A stretch of 64,000 bases of DNA. It comes from Rhodobacterales bacterium LSUCC0031 (lineage in GTDB: Bacteria; Pseudomonadota; Alphaproteobacteria; Rhodobacterales; Rhodobacteraceae). Both the position numbers and the translations under genes were made by a program. Below the pieces are notes generated by a model. That model was not told the DNA's origin. It saw only the letters and a list, made by a program, of their open reading frames with translations, and did not search any database. This document shows, in pieces, positions 26,670 to 35,106 of the stretch. The stretch's first letter is position 1; the number at the start of each line of letters is the position of its first letter. Location of the stretch: NCBI GenBank assembly GCA_015689735.1, contig WVSP01000003.1, positions 1 through 64,000 on the forward strand. The letters run 5' to 3'.

Positions 26670-27302
26670 TCATTTTGTGCCAAACATGCGATCACCCGCA
26701 TCACCTAGTCCCGGAACGATATATCCATGTTCGTTAAGATGGCTGTCGAGTGCGGCGGTCACGATGGGAACATCGGGGTGCGCAGCCTGCATCCGGGCCA
26801 CACCCTCCGGGGCGGCTAACAGGCACAGGAAGCGAATATTGTTGGCGCCTGCTTGCTTCAAAAGATCAATAGCTGCGACCGATGAATTGCCGGTTGCCAG
26901 CATGGGATCCACAACGATGGTCAAGCGATCCTCGAGCGCGTCTGGCACTTTGAAATAGTACTGCACAGGCTTGAGTGTCTCTGGATCACGGTAAAGACCG
27001 ATGAAACCTACCCGCGCATTCGGCACCAACTCCAAGATCCCGTCGAGCAAGCCATTGCCGGCCCGCAGGATCGATACCAAGGCCAGCTTCTTGCCTTCGA
27101 TCGTTGGCGCACTCATTGGGCAAAGCGGCGTGTCGATTTGCTTGGTCGTCATCGGCAAGGCTCGCGTCACCTCATAGGCCAAAAGCAAGCTGATCTCGCG
27201 TAAGAGCTGGCGAAACGACTTGGTCGAGGTGTCGGCCTCGCGCATCAAGGTCAGCTTGTGTTGCACCAATGGGTGATCGACGATGGTCAAATGCGCGGTC
27301 AT
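26670..27302 (-). CDS. upp: Uracil phosphoribosyltransferase
   Basis: A 210-residue enzyme converting uracil and PRPP to UMP. The PRPP loop [16 protein letters not shown], the [11 protein letters not shown] segment and the C-terminal uracil-binding [17 protein letters not shown] are clear. Its ATG overlaps the add stop by 4 bases, placing it last in the salvage operon begun by cdd. It catches the uracil that the operon's earlier enzymes can release from cytidine and uridine. Confidence 0.96.
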   Translation of the reverse strand: MTAHLTIVDHPLVQHKLTLMREADTSTKSFRQLLREISLLLAYEVTRALPMTTKQIDTPLCPMSAPTIEGKKLALVSILRAGNGLLDGILELVPNARVGFIGLYRDPETLKPVQYYFKVPDALEDRLTIVVDPMLATGNSSVAAIDLLKQAGANNIRFLCLLAAPEGVARMQAAHPDVPIVTAALDSHLNEHGYIVPGLGDAGDRMFGTK

Positions 27303-28285
27303 GCTTGGCTCTCTCCCAGTCGTTTGGCGATGATCGCCTTGGTGGCGGCATCGCAAAAAGCGGCCTCAAGGGCGGTGCGGTTCACCTCGGCAAAGATGCT
27401 CTCGTCCCAGCCGAAATGCCGGTTCAGGTTTTCGTAATCCGAAGTCATGGTGATCCCGAAAAAGGGCGGATCATCGGTCGATACCGTGACCTTGACCCCG
27501 CGTTCGCGCAGCCGTTCGATCGGATGGCTGGGCCAATCCTTGAACACGCCCAAGACCACGTTCGATCCGGGGCAGCATTCCAGCACGATCCCGTCCTCGG
27601 CCAGCCGGTCGACAAGCGCCAGATCCTCGATCGCCTGCACACCGTGCCCGATGCGTTCAGGGGCAAGCTGGTCAAGCGCATCCCGCACCGAGGCCGCACC
27701 CCCCCATTCGCCCGCATGCACCGTGATGCGCAATCCCGCCTCGCGCGCGCAGTCAAAGGCCCATTTGAAATCGCCCGGTTTCCCCTTCAACTCGTCGCCC
27801 GCCATGCCGAACCCCACCAGCCAATCGCCTGCGGTGTCGGCGGCGCATTGCGCGATGGGGCGCGCGCGATCGGGGCCGAAATGTCGGATGCAGGTGATAA
27901 TACCCCTGAGCGTAATCCCATGGGCGCGGTCCGCCGCCTCGGCCGCCTCACGGATGGCGGTGAGATATTCCCGCCACGCGCCGATATCGCCGCCGCCACA
28001 AAAGTCGGGCGACAGGAAGGTTTCGCCGTAAACCACCCCATTGGCGGCACTTTCTTCCAGCACGGCAGTGGTCAGCCGCGCGTAATCCTCGGGGCTTTGC
28101 AAGACACCGGTCGCGGCCTCATAGACCGACAGGAAATGCCAGAAATCGCGGTAAGCATAGCCGCCATCGGGGCGAAAGATGCCCGACAGATCGACTGATT
28201 TTTCACGCGCGATCCCCCGGATGAAGGCAGGCGGCGCACCGCCCTCGAGGTGTAGGTGAAGCTCGACCTTGGGGATGTTCTTCAT
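27299..28285 (-). CDS. add: Adenosine deaminase
   Basis: A 328-residue zinc amidohydrolase converting adenosine to inosine. Metal and catalytic motifs are [27 protein letters not shown] and STDDPPFF. The last could also suit adenine deaminase, but operon context with nucleoside enzymes favours adenosine. It starts one base after the stop of the small membrane protein gene and is coupled to upp by an ATGA overlap. Confidence 0.93.
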   Translation of the reverse strand: MKNIPKVELHLHLEGGAPPAFIRGIAREKSVDLSGIFRPDGGYAYRDFWHFLSVYEAATGVLQSPEDYARLTTAVLEESAANGVVYGETFLSPDFCGGGDIGAWREYLTAIREAAEAADRAHGITLRGIITCIRHFGPDRARPIAQCAADTAGDWLVGFGMAGDELKGKPGDFKWAFDCAREAGLRITVHAGEWGGAASVRDALDQLAPERIGHGVQAIEDLALVDRLAEDGIVLECCPGSNVVLGVFKDWPSHPIERLRERGVKVTVSTDDPPFFGITMTSDYENLNRHFGWDESIFAEVNRTALEAAFCDAATKAIIAKRLGESQA

Positions 28286-28286
28286 C

Positions 28287-28448
28287 TCAGGCTCCGATCA
28301 TCCAGCCGATGGCAGCAATGATAAACCCGAAGAGGGCGGCGCCACGCCATGGTGTGCGCGGCCGTCCGATGAGGGGGCCGATATAGCGCACGGCCAGCGT
28401 CACCACGACCAGCGTCATCAGGAAATAGATCAGTTCAGAGCCCATCAT
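28287..28448 (-). CDS. Small two-helix membrane protein in the salvage operon
   Basis: A 53-residue protein starting MMGSELIYFLMTLVVVTLAV and ending FGFIIAAIGWMIGA: two hydrophobic segments joined by a basic loop (GRPRTPWRG). GGTGAGGG sits just ahead of the ATG pair, inside the 3' end of deoB, which it overlaps by 14 bases. The stop is one base before add. Its place in a gap that would otherwise be empty, and the tight packing, argue that it is real. It may help nucleoside uptake or anchor an enzyme; nothing proves this. Confidence 0.75.
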   Translation of the reverse strand: MMGSELIYFLMTLVVVTLAVRYIGPLIGRPRTPWRGAALFGFIIAAIGWMIGA

Positions 28449-29667
28449 CCCTCACCAGAAAGCTTTTGCCTGGCCCCGCCATGGCAAGGCCCAGATGGGC
28501 CGCCAACGACGCGCCAACATCGGCAAAAGCGCAGATGCCGATTTGCCCGCGATAAGGACCCTTGGCAAGCACCGGCACCCGTTCACGGGTATGATCGGTG
28601 CCGGGCCATGTGGGATCATTGCCATGATCGGCGGTCAGGATCATCAGGTCATCGGGGCGCAGCGCCGACAAGATCGGCCCGATCTGGGTATCGAACCACT
28701 CGAGGTGCCGGGCATAGCCCGCGACATCCCGCCGATGGCCAAAAAGGCTGTCGAACTCCACGAAATTGGCAAAGGTCAACGAGCCTTCGACCGCCTCTGC
28801 CACATGGCTGGCAAGCGCCGTCATCAACGCCGCATCAGGGCCGGTGACCACATGATCCACCCCCCGCCCGGCAAAGATGTCGCGGATCTTGCCGATCGTA
28901 TAGGTCGCATGCCCGGCGCCTTGCACAAGATCCAACAGCGTCGGCCCTGGCGGCGCAATGGCATAGTCATGGCGGTTGGCTGTACGCCGATAGGCCCCCG
29001 GTGCGCCGGTAAAGGGGCGCGCGATGACCCGGCCGATGCGGCGCGCATGCAAGAGCGGGGCCAATGCCGCACAGAGCGTCAAGAGCCGATCCAGGCCAAA
29101 GCTATCTTCGTGAGCGGCGATCTGAAAGACACTGTCAACCGAGGTGTAACAGATCGGCCAGCCAGTCTTTTCATGCTCGCCGCCCAAGCGGTCAATGATT
29201 TCAGTCCCCGAGGCATGTTCATTGCCCAATATCCCATCCGTGCCAGCAAGGCGCATCACCTCGGCCACGATATCATCCGGGAAACAGGGGGTCGTTTTTG
29301 GGAAATAGCCCCAGTCCCATGGCACGGGCAGCCCCGCCAGTTCCCAATGGCCCGAAGGGGTATCCTTGCCCTTCGACACTTCTTCCGCAGCACCCCATAG
29401 GCTCAGGGGTGCGCGGCCAAGCCCCGCCCCCTGCACCCCCTCCCCCGAGGCCAGATGCAGTGCCGCGCCAAGCCCCAAGCTGTCCAGATGCGGCAGGTGC
29501 AACGCACCCTTGCGTCCCTGATCGGCATGGCCCGCGGCACAAGCCTCTGCGATATGGCCAAGCGTATTGGCGCCCGTATCGGGCAGATCGCCGTTGAAAT
29601 AAGCGGGCGCATCAGGCGCGCCGCCGACCCCAAGACTATCCATCACCACTAGAAAGGCGCGCGCCAT
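28435..29667 (-). CDS. deoB: Phosphopentomutase
   Basis: A 410-residue alkaline-phosphatase-superfamily enzyme interconverting (deoxy)ribose 1- and 5-phosphate. Metal and nucleophile regions are VVMDSLGVGGAPDA at the N-terminus, LPDTGANTLGHIAE with the Thr that is phosphorylated, and ILTADHGNDPTWPGTDHTRE. The ATG shares one base with the deoA stop. It processes the sugar phosphate made by thymidine phosphorylase. Confidence 0.96.
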   Translation of the reverse strand: MARAFLVVMDSLGVGGAPDAPAYFNGDLPDTGANTLGHIAEACAAGHADQGRKGALHLPHLDSLGLGAALHLASGEGVQGAGLGRAPLSLWGAAEEVSKGKDTPSGHWELAGLPVPWDWGYFPKTTPCFPDDIVAEVMRLAGTDGILGNEHASGTEIIDRLGGEHEKTGWPICYTSVDSVFQIAAHEDSFGLDRLLTLCAALAPLLHARRIGRVIARPFTGAPGAYRRTANRHDYAIAPPGPTLLDLVQGAGHATYTIGKIRDIFAGRGVDHVVTGPDAALMTALASHVAEAVEGSLTFANFVEFDSLFGHRRDVAGYARHLEWFDTQIGPILSALRPDDLMILTADHGNDPTWPGTDHTRERVPVLAKGPYRGQIGICAFADVGASLAAHLGLAMAGPGKSFLVRDDGL

Positions 29668-30977
29668 CAGCCGATCCTTTCATGGATCAGGGGGGGCAAG
29701 ATTGAGGCGCGATCGCTCAAGACAAAGGCGCGCCGCACATCGGCGGCCACCGCGCGGGCGGCGGCCTCGCTTGCGGCATGGATGCGCGCCAAGGGGCGGG
29801 CATGATCGACCTGTTCACCAAGCCGCGCAATCTCGTTCAAACCAACCGCCAGGTCGAGCTTGTCGTCTTGGCGCAGGCGCCCGCCGCCTAGGCGCACCAC
29901 CACCTCGCCCAAGGCGCGGGTGTCGATTTGGCTGACATAACCACCTTCGCCGGGATGAACATCGACCATCACCCGCGCCGCTGGCAGCCGATCGCGCCAA
30001 CGGTCGATGAAATCATGCGGACCGCCCAAGGCGGCGACCATCTCGCCGAAAATCTCGGCCGCCTCACCCGTGCGCAAGGCCTCGGCGATGCGGCCTTCGC
30101 CATCAGCGGCGTCAGCGGCTAGCCCGCCCAACGCCAGCACTTCGCCACCCAAGGCCTGTGCCAGCCGCGCCAAGGGCGTGGTCAGATCGCCCGATGTCAG
30201 CACCTCCATCACGGCGATGACCTCAAGCGCATTGCCCGCCGCCGGCACGGTCGGCTGGCTCATATCGGTGATCAGCGCCGTCGTCATGCAACCCGCCCCT
30301 TGTGCGGTATCGACAAGGGCTTGCGCCAGCGCCAAAGCCGCCTCGTGGCTGCCCATGAACGCGCCCGAGCCGCATTTGACATCGAGCACCAAGGCCTCGA
30401 GCCCGGCGGACAGCTTCTTGGACAAGATCGAGGCGGTGATCAGGTCGATGCTTTCGACCGTGCCGGTGACATCGCGCACCGCGTAAAGCCGCTTGTCGGC
30501 GGGGGCGATATCCGCGGTCGCGCCCACGATGGCACAGCCGATATCAGCGACCAAATCTTGCAGATCCTCGACCGAGATTTGCGTGCGATAGCCCGGAATC
30601 GCCTCGAGCTTATCCAGCGTCCCGCCCGTATGCCCCAATCCCCGCCCCGAGATCATCGGCACGAAGGCCCCGCAAGCCGCAAGCGCCGGTGCCAGGATCA
30701 GCGAAACGCAATCGCCCACGCCGCCTGTCGAATGCTTGTCGAGCACGGGACCATCAAGGTTCCATGTCAGCACCCGCCCCGAGGCACGCATCGCATTGGT
30801 CAGTTGCACCCGCCCCTTTGGCCCAAGCCCCCGCGCGCAGACCGCCATGGCAAAAGCCCCGGCTTGAGCATCGCTCACCTCGCCCGTGGCCAAGCCTTCG
30901 GCGAACCAAAAGATTTCGGCCTCGCGCAGGGTTTCACCATCGCGCAGCCGGGCAAGGATGGTGCGGGCATCGATCAC
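29667..30977 (-). CDS. deoA: Thymidine phosphorylase
   Basis: A 436-residue enzyme that splits thymidine and deoxyuridine into base and deoxyribose 1-phosphate. The family signature SGRGLGHTGGTLDKLE, the phosphate-binding KHSTGGVGD and the SKKLSAGLEALVLDVKCG-like core are intact. The start overlaps the cdd stop by 4 bases (ATGA) and its stop overlaps the deoB start. The length is normal. Confidence 0.96.
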   Translation of the reverse strand: MIDARTILARLRDGETLREAEIFWFAEGLATGEVSDAQAGAFAMAVCARGLGPKGRVQLTNAMRASGRVLTWNLDGPVLDKHSTGGVGDCVSLILAPALAACGAFVPMISGRGLGHTGGTLDKLEAIPGYRTQISVEDLQDLVADIGCAIVGATADIAPADKRLYAVRDVTGTVESIDLITASILSKKLSAGLEALVLDVKCGSGAFMGSHEAALALAQALVDTAQGAGCMTTALITDMSQPTVPAAGNALEVIAVMEVLTSGDLTTPLARLAQALGGEVLALGGLAADAADGEGRIAEALRTGEAAEIFGEMVAALGGPHDFIDRWRDRLPAARVMVDVHPGEGGYVSQIDTRALGEVVVRLGGGRLRQDDKLDLAVGLNEIARLGEQVDHARPLARIHAASEAAARAVAADVRRAFVLSDRASILPPLIHERIG

Positions 30978-31381
30978 GATGCGCCCTTGGCGGCATTGAC
31001 CATGAAGCCTGCATCAAAGGCACCGGGCAAAAGCGCGCCCACTGTCGTCGTCAGGGTGGCCCCCGCCATGGTGGCTAGCGTCACCACAACATCGGCATCG
31101 GCGAATTCGGCGAGTTTCTGGCGACAGCCGCCGCATGGCGGCACAGGGGCCGGGCAATCAGCGATCACTGCCACCTCGGCGATGCGGCGGTCGCCTGCGG
31201 CAATCATCGCGGCGATGGCCCCTGCCTCGGCACAGGTGCCTTCGGGATAGGCGACGTTTTCCACGTTACAGCCCAGATGCACATGCCCCTCGACCGATCG
31301 GATGGCCGCCCCCACCTTGAAGCCCGAGTAAGGTGCATGGGCATTTTCGCGCACGCGGGCGGCATCTTGGATCAAGGACAT
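30974..31381 (-). CDS. cdd: Cytidine deaminase
   Basis: A 135-residue homotetrameric-type enzyme converting cytidine to uridine. Catalytic Glu and zinc Cys residues are in CAEAGAIAAMI and PCGGCRQKLAEF; APYSGFKVGAA is the substrate-binding start. It is the first gene of the coupled cdd-deoA-deoB-small-add-upp series. The ATG at 31381 has no strong Shine-Dalgarno. The operon promoter should lie in the 73 bases before it, after the kinase gene stop, or further upstream. Confidence 0.95.
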   Translation of the reverse strand: MSLIQDAARVRENAHAPYSGFKVGAAIRSVEGHVHLGCNVENVAYPEGTCAEAGAIAAMIAAGDRRIAEVAVIADCPAPVPPCGGCRQKLAEFADADVVVTLATMAGATLTTTVGALLPGAFDAGFMVNAAKGAS

Positions 31382-31454
31382 GGCAGGGGGCCTTTTTGCG
31401 GTGCTGACTTTCGTGCAGTCTGGTGCGCGGCGCAGCCTAGCGCAAGGCCATGGA

Positions 31455-33023
31455 TCACCCGCCACCCCGCGCGGGGTCATCGGGTGTGACAAAACCCGCC
31501 TGCCCTGCAACCGTTGCGATCAACCCTAACAGGTCGGCGCGGCAGGGCGCGTAAAGCGCAGCCAGATCGGCCATGCGCCGCCGCTTGGCCGCGATATTGA
31601 GCACTTCGGCCAATCGGTAAAGCCGATCGGCCCCGACCGCGCCCGAGAGCGCGATCAAGATATGGGTTTGGCCCCTGATCTGGGCCAGATCGGCAGCGGC
31701 GACCCCTTGATCGAGGGCCGCCAGGACTGCACTCAGATCCTCGTGCAGGCGTTGGAGCAACTCTGGCGCGCCGGTCGCACCGGCCACGGCCAGCAAGGCG
31801 TCAAAGCGGTCGTGATCCAGCACCTTGCCAAAAGCCGCGCTGCTGCGCGCAGGATATAACACATCTTCGGGTTCCGGCAGGCCGGAAGGGCGCCCCACAT
31901 AACGCAAGATCGCGCGCCCGAAATCGGCGGCCGATGAAATCGGCTTGCCGATAATGCCATCGGCACCCGCGGCATAGATCGCCTCGCGATTGTCGCGCAA
32001 CACGTAGGCTGTCAGCGCGACCATCGGCATTTTGGCCACCGCATCATGACGCGCGCGCACGGTCGCCATCACCTGAAGCCCAGATAGGCGGGGCATCTCG
32101 ATATCGATCAGCGCGATGTCAAAGCGGGTAGCCGACAACGCGTCAAGCGCGGCCAGCCCATCGGCGGCACAGGTCACATCTGCCCGCATCCGCCCAAGGA
32201 TCTGGCGCAAGATGGTCTGGTTGGTCAGGTTATCCTCGGCCACCAAGATGCGCAGCCCCGCGAGATCGGGGATATGGGCATTGTCGGGCTGTGCTTGCGA
32301 AGGCGCCACCACACCGGCAGGCAAGATCACGCGTGCCACCCCCCCACCATCGGGGTGGTTCGACAGCAGCAAGCGCCCACCAATTTCGCCCGTCAGGCTT
32401 GCCGCTATGCGCAGGCCCAACCCCGCGCCGGCATGTGGGCCATGCGCGCCAATGTCACTGCCCTCGCCCAGCATGGCAAGCATCTGCGGCGAAAACCCTG
32501 GCCCATGGTCGCGGATGGTCAGATGCACGCCCGCATCGACATCACGCATATCGAGTGTGACCACCCCACCCGGCGCATGGATCAACGCATTGGCGATCAA
32601 ATTGCCGATGATCCGGTCAAGCATAAGCTGCGGCACCGCAAGCACAGGCGGCAAGTCACCATCGCGGGTGATGACAAAATGGCCGCCCGCTGCACGCGCC
32701 CGACCCGACCAACGCCCCTCGAGTGCCGAAAGCCACGCGGCGAGATCAAGCTCTTGGTCATCATATTGGAACAAGCGATCACCGGCTGCGGCCAAAAGCG
32801 CACCATCAACCAAGCCTGCCAAGGTGTCAGCGGCCGCTTGCACCCTGTCGATCTGAAGCTGGGCCTCAGGGGGGAGCCTGTGCCGATCAAGCAGCCGCAG
32901 CCCCCCGATCACATCGGACATGGCCGAGCGGATATCATGGCTAAACAACTGCAAGGTATCATCCCGCGCATCGGGTTGCGACACGCCGGGCGGATGTGAT
33001 GGGGCCATGGAACCCTCGGCCAT
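31455..33023 (-). CDS. Soluble hybrid histidine kinase with receiver and Hpt domains
   Basis: A 522-residue signalling protein with no membrane segment and no recognised sensor domain. Domains in order: dimerisation/phosphoacceptor with His near residue 29 (LFSHDIRSAM); ATPase domain with LIANALIHAPGG, DHGPGFSP and GAGLGLRIAASL; receiver (about 265-380) with VAEDN, the acceptor Asp in IALIDIEMPRLSG, VALTAYV and IGKPIS; then an Hpt-like domain with RGQTHILIALSGAVGA. It could run a His-Asp-His relay internally. GGAG precedes the ATG at 33023. It lies between prpE and cdd on the same strand. Confidence 0.88.
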   Translation of the reverse strand: MAEGSMAPSHPPGVSQPDARDDTLQLFSHDIRSAMSDVIGGLRLLDRHRLPPEAQLQIDRVQAAADTLAGLVDGALLAAAGDRLFQYDDQELDLAAWLSALEGRWSGRARAAGGHFVITRDGDLPPVLAVPQLMLDRIIGNLIANALIHAPGGVVTLDMRDVDAGVHLTIRDHGPGFSPQMLAMLGEGSDIGAHGPHAGAGLGLRIAASLTGEIGGRLLLSNHPDGGGVARVILPAGVVAPSQAQPDNAHIPDLAGLRILVAEDNLTNQTILRQILGRMRADVTCAADGLAALDALSATRFDIALIDIEMPRLSGLQVMATVRARHDAVAKMPMVALTAYVLRDNREAIYAAGADGIIGKPISSAADFGRAILRYVGRPSGLPEPEDVLYPARSSAAFGKVLDHDRFDALLAVAGATGAPELLQRLHEDLSAVLAALDQGVAAADLAQIRGQTHILIALSGAVGADRLYRLAEVLNIAAKRRRMADLAALYAPCRADLLGLIATVAGQAGFVTPDDPARGGG

Positions 33024-33110
33024 CGACACAACTCCTGCACCAGTGACGCCACTGTACCAGCCCACCCGTCAACGGCCAAGCATGCGAACGGATGGGCGCT
33101 TCTTTATTCT

Positions 33111-35006
33111 TTAGTCCTTGGCAGGGTAGCCCAAGCCAGCCAAGGCCGTGCGGATTTCCCCCAGAATGGCAGGATCGTCGATGGTGGCGGGCATCTTGAA
33201 ATCCTCGCCATCGGCGATCTTGACCATGGTCGCGCGCAAGATCTTGCCCGAGCGCGTCTTGGGCAGGCGATCGACCACCACGGCAAGTTTGAAGGCCGCG
33301 ACAGGGCCGATACGGTCGCGCACCAGCTTGACGCATTCCTTGACCACCTGATCGGGGGCGATCTTGGCCCCCTTGTTGAGGCACAAAAAGCCAAGCGGCA
33401 ATTGCCCTTTGAGGCTATCTGCGACCCCGATCACCGCACATTCCGCGACATCGGGGTGGCTTGCCAGCACCTCTTCCATTGCGCCGGTGGACAGGCGATG
33501 GCCCGCGACGTTGATCACGTCGTCAGTACGCGCCATGATATAGAGATACCCGTCTTCGTCGATCATGCCCGCATCGCCGGTTTCATAATAACCGGGGAAA
33601 TGGCTGAGATAGGATTTTCGAAACCGCGCCTCGGCCTGCCACAGATTGGGCAGTGTGCCGGGGGGCAACGGCAGCTTGATCGCGATTGCGCCCAGCGTGC
33701 CGGGGGCCATGGGATGACCCGCCTCGTCAAGGATCTGCACATCATAGCCGGGCATCGCCACCGAGGGGCTGCCGATCTTGACCGGCAGCTTATCGATCCC
33801 CAGCGGGTTGCCCGCGATGGCCCAGCCGGTTTCGGTCTGCCACCAATGATCGATCACCGGCACGCCAAGCTTGTCTTGCGCCCAGATAATCGTGTCGGGA
33901 TCGGCCCGTTCACCGGCCAGAAACAGGCTTTCAAGGCTCGAAAGGTCGTATTCACCCACCAAGTCGCCACCCGGATCGTCGCGTTTGATCGCGCGAAAGG
34001 CGGTCGGCGCGGTAAAAAGCGACTTGACCTTGTGATCCTGGATCACCCGCCAAAAGGTGCCGGCATCAGGCGTGCCAACGGGCTTGCCCTCGAACACGAT
34101 GGTGGTGCAGCCGAATGTCAAAGGTGCATAGCAGATATAGCTATGGCCCACGACCCAGCCGACGTCGGACGCGGCCCAGAACACCTCGCCTGGGTTCATG
34201 TCGTAAAGGTTGCGCATCGACCAGTTGAGCGCGACCAGATGCCCGCCGGTGTGGCGGATCACACCCTTGGGCTGGCCCGTCGTGCCTGAGGTATAAAGGA
34301 TATAGGCAGGATGGTTGCCTTCGACCGGCACGCAATCGGCAGGTGCCACGCCATGCTGAAAGGCATGCCAATCGACATCGCGGCCAGCTTCGAGCCCCGC
34401 GACCTCCTGCTCGCGCTGGAAGATAACGCAGAATTCGGGGCTATGCTTGGCGATGGCAAGCGCGCCGTCCAGCAGCGGCTTGTAATGCACGACGCGCCCG
34501 GGTTCCAATCCGCAGCTTGCCGCGATGATGCATTTGGGGGTGCAATCATCGATCCGCACGGCCAGCTCGTTGGCGGCAAAGCCCCCGAAGACGACCGAAT
34601 GGATCGCGCCCAGCCGCGCGCAGGCCAGCATCGCCTCGAGCGCCTCGGGAACCATCGGCATGTAGATGATGACGCGGTCACCCTTTTCCACGCCCTTGGC
34701 CTTGAGCGCACCGGCAAGGCTGGCCACGCGGGCTTGCAACTGGGCATAGGTGATTTTTTGTGTCGTGCCGGTCAGCGGGCTGTCATGGATGATCGCCAGC
34801 CGGTCGCCATGGCCCGCCGCCACATGGCGGTCAACCGCGTTCCAGCAGCTATTCAGCGTTCCATCTGCGAACCACTCGTAAAGCGGTGCGTTCTCGGCAA
34901 AGAGCGCCTTTGAGGGCGGCGCGACCCAGTCGATCCCCTCGGCGGCCTCCAACCAGAATGACTCCGGGTCGCTTTTTGCGCGAGCGAAAATATCGGCGTA
35001 ACCCAT
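33111..35006 (-). CDS. prpE: Propionyl-CoA synthetase
   Basis: A 631-residue AMP-forming ligase of the acetyl/propionyl-CoA synthetase type. Adenylation motifs are YILYTSGTTGQPKGVIRHTG and WWQTETGW; the hinge is YETGDAGMIDEDGYLYIMAR, and the catalytic Lys lies in LPKTRSGKILRATMV. Ending near 630 residues with GGHLVALNWSM and DDVINVAGHRLSTGAMEE fits PrpE rather than Acs. AAGGAGGG stands before the ATG at 35006. It follows maeB by 100 bases on the same strand, so propionate activation and C4-to-C3 flux may be co-expressed. Confidence 0.93.
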   Translation of the reverse strand: MGYADIFARAKSDPESFWLEAAEGIDWVAPPSKALFAENAPLYEWFADGTLNSCWNAVDRHVAAGHGDRLAIIHDSPLTGTTQKITYAQLQARVASLAGALKAKGVEKGDRVIIYMPMVPEALEAMLACARLGAIHSVVFGGFAANELAVRIDDCTPKCIIAASCGLEPGRVVHYKPLLDGALAIAKHSPEFCVIFQREQEVAGLEAGRDVDWHAFQHGVAPADCVPVEGNHPAYILYTSGTTGQPKGVIRHTGGHLVALNWSMRNLYDMNPGEVFWAASDVGWVVGHSYICYAPLTFGCTTIVFEGKPVGTPDAGTFWRVIQDHKVKSLFTAPTAFRAIKRDDPGGDLVGEYDLSSLESLFLAGERADPDTIIWAQDKLGVPVIDHWWQTETGWAIAGNPLGIDKLPVKIGSPSVAMPGYDVQILDEAGHPMAPGTLGAIAIKLPLPPGTLPNLWQAEARFRKSYLSHFPGYYETGDAGMIDEDGYLYIMARTDDVINVAGHRLSTGAMEEVLASHPDVAECAVIGVADSLKGQLPLGFLCLNKGAKIAPDQVVKECVKLVRDRIGPVAAFKLAVVVDRLPKTRSGKILRATMVKIADGEDFKMPATIDDPAILGEIRTALAGLGYPAKD

Positions 35007-35106
35007 GGGTTGTCCCTCCTTGGCTTTACGCAACTTTTTATCGCTGCCTTGGGGCGAGACGCAATTCGGTGACTTTGCCGCATGGGGGCGCTAACGGCGC
35101 ACGCCC

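Noticed and set aside
33402-34289. Plus-strand open frame of 295 codons
   Set aside because: Shadow of prpE; no similarity and no ribosome site.
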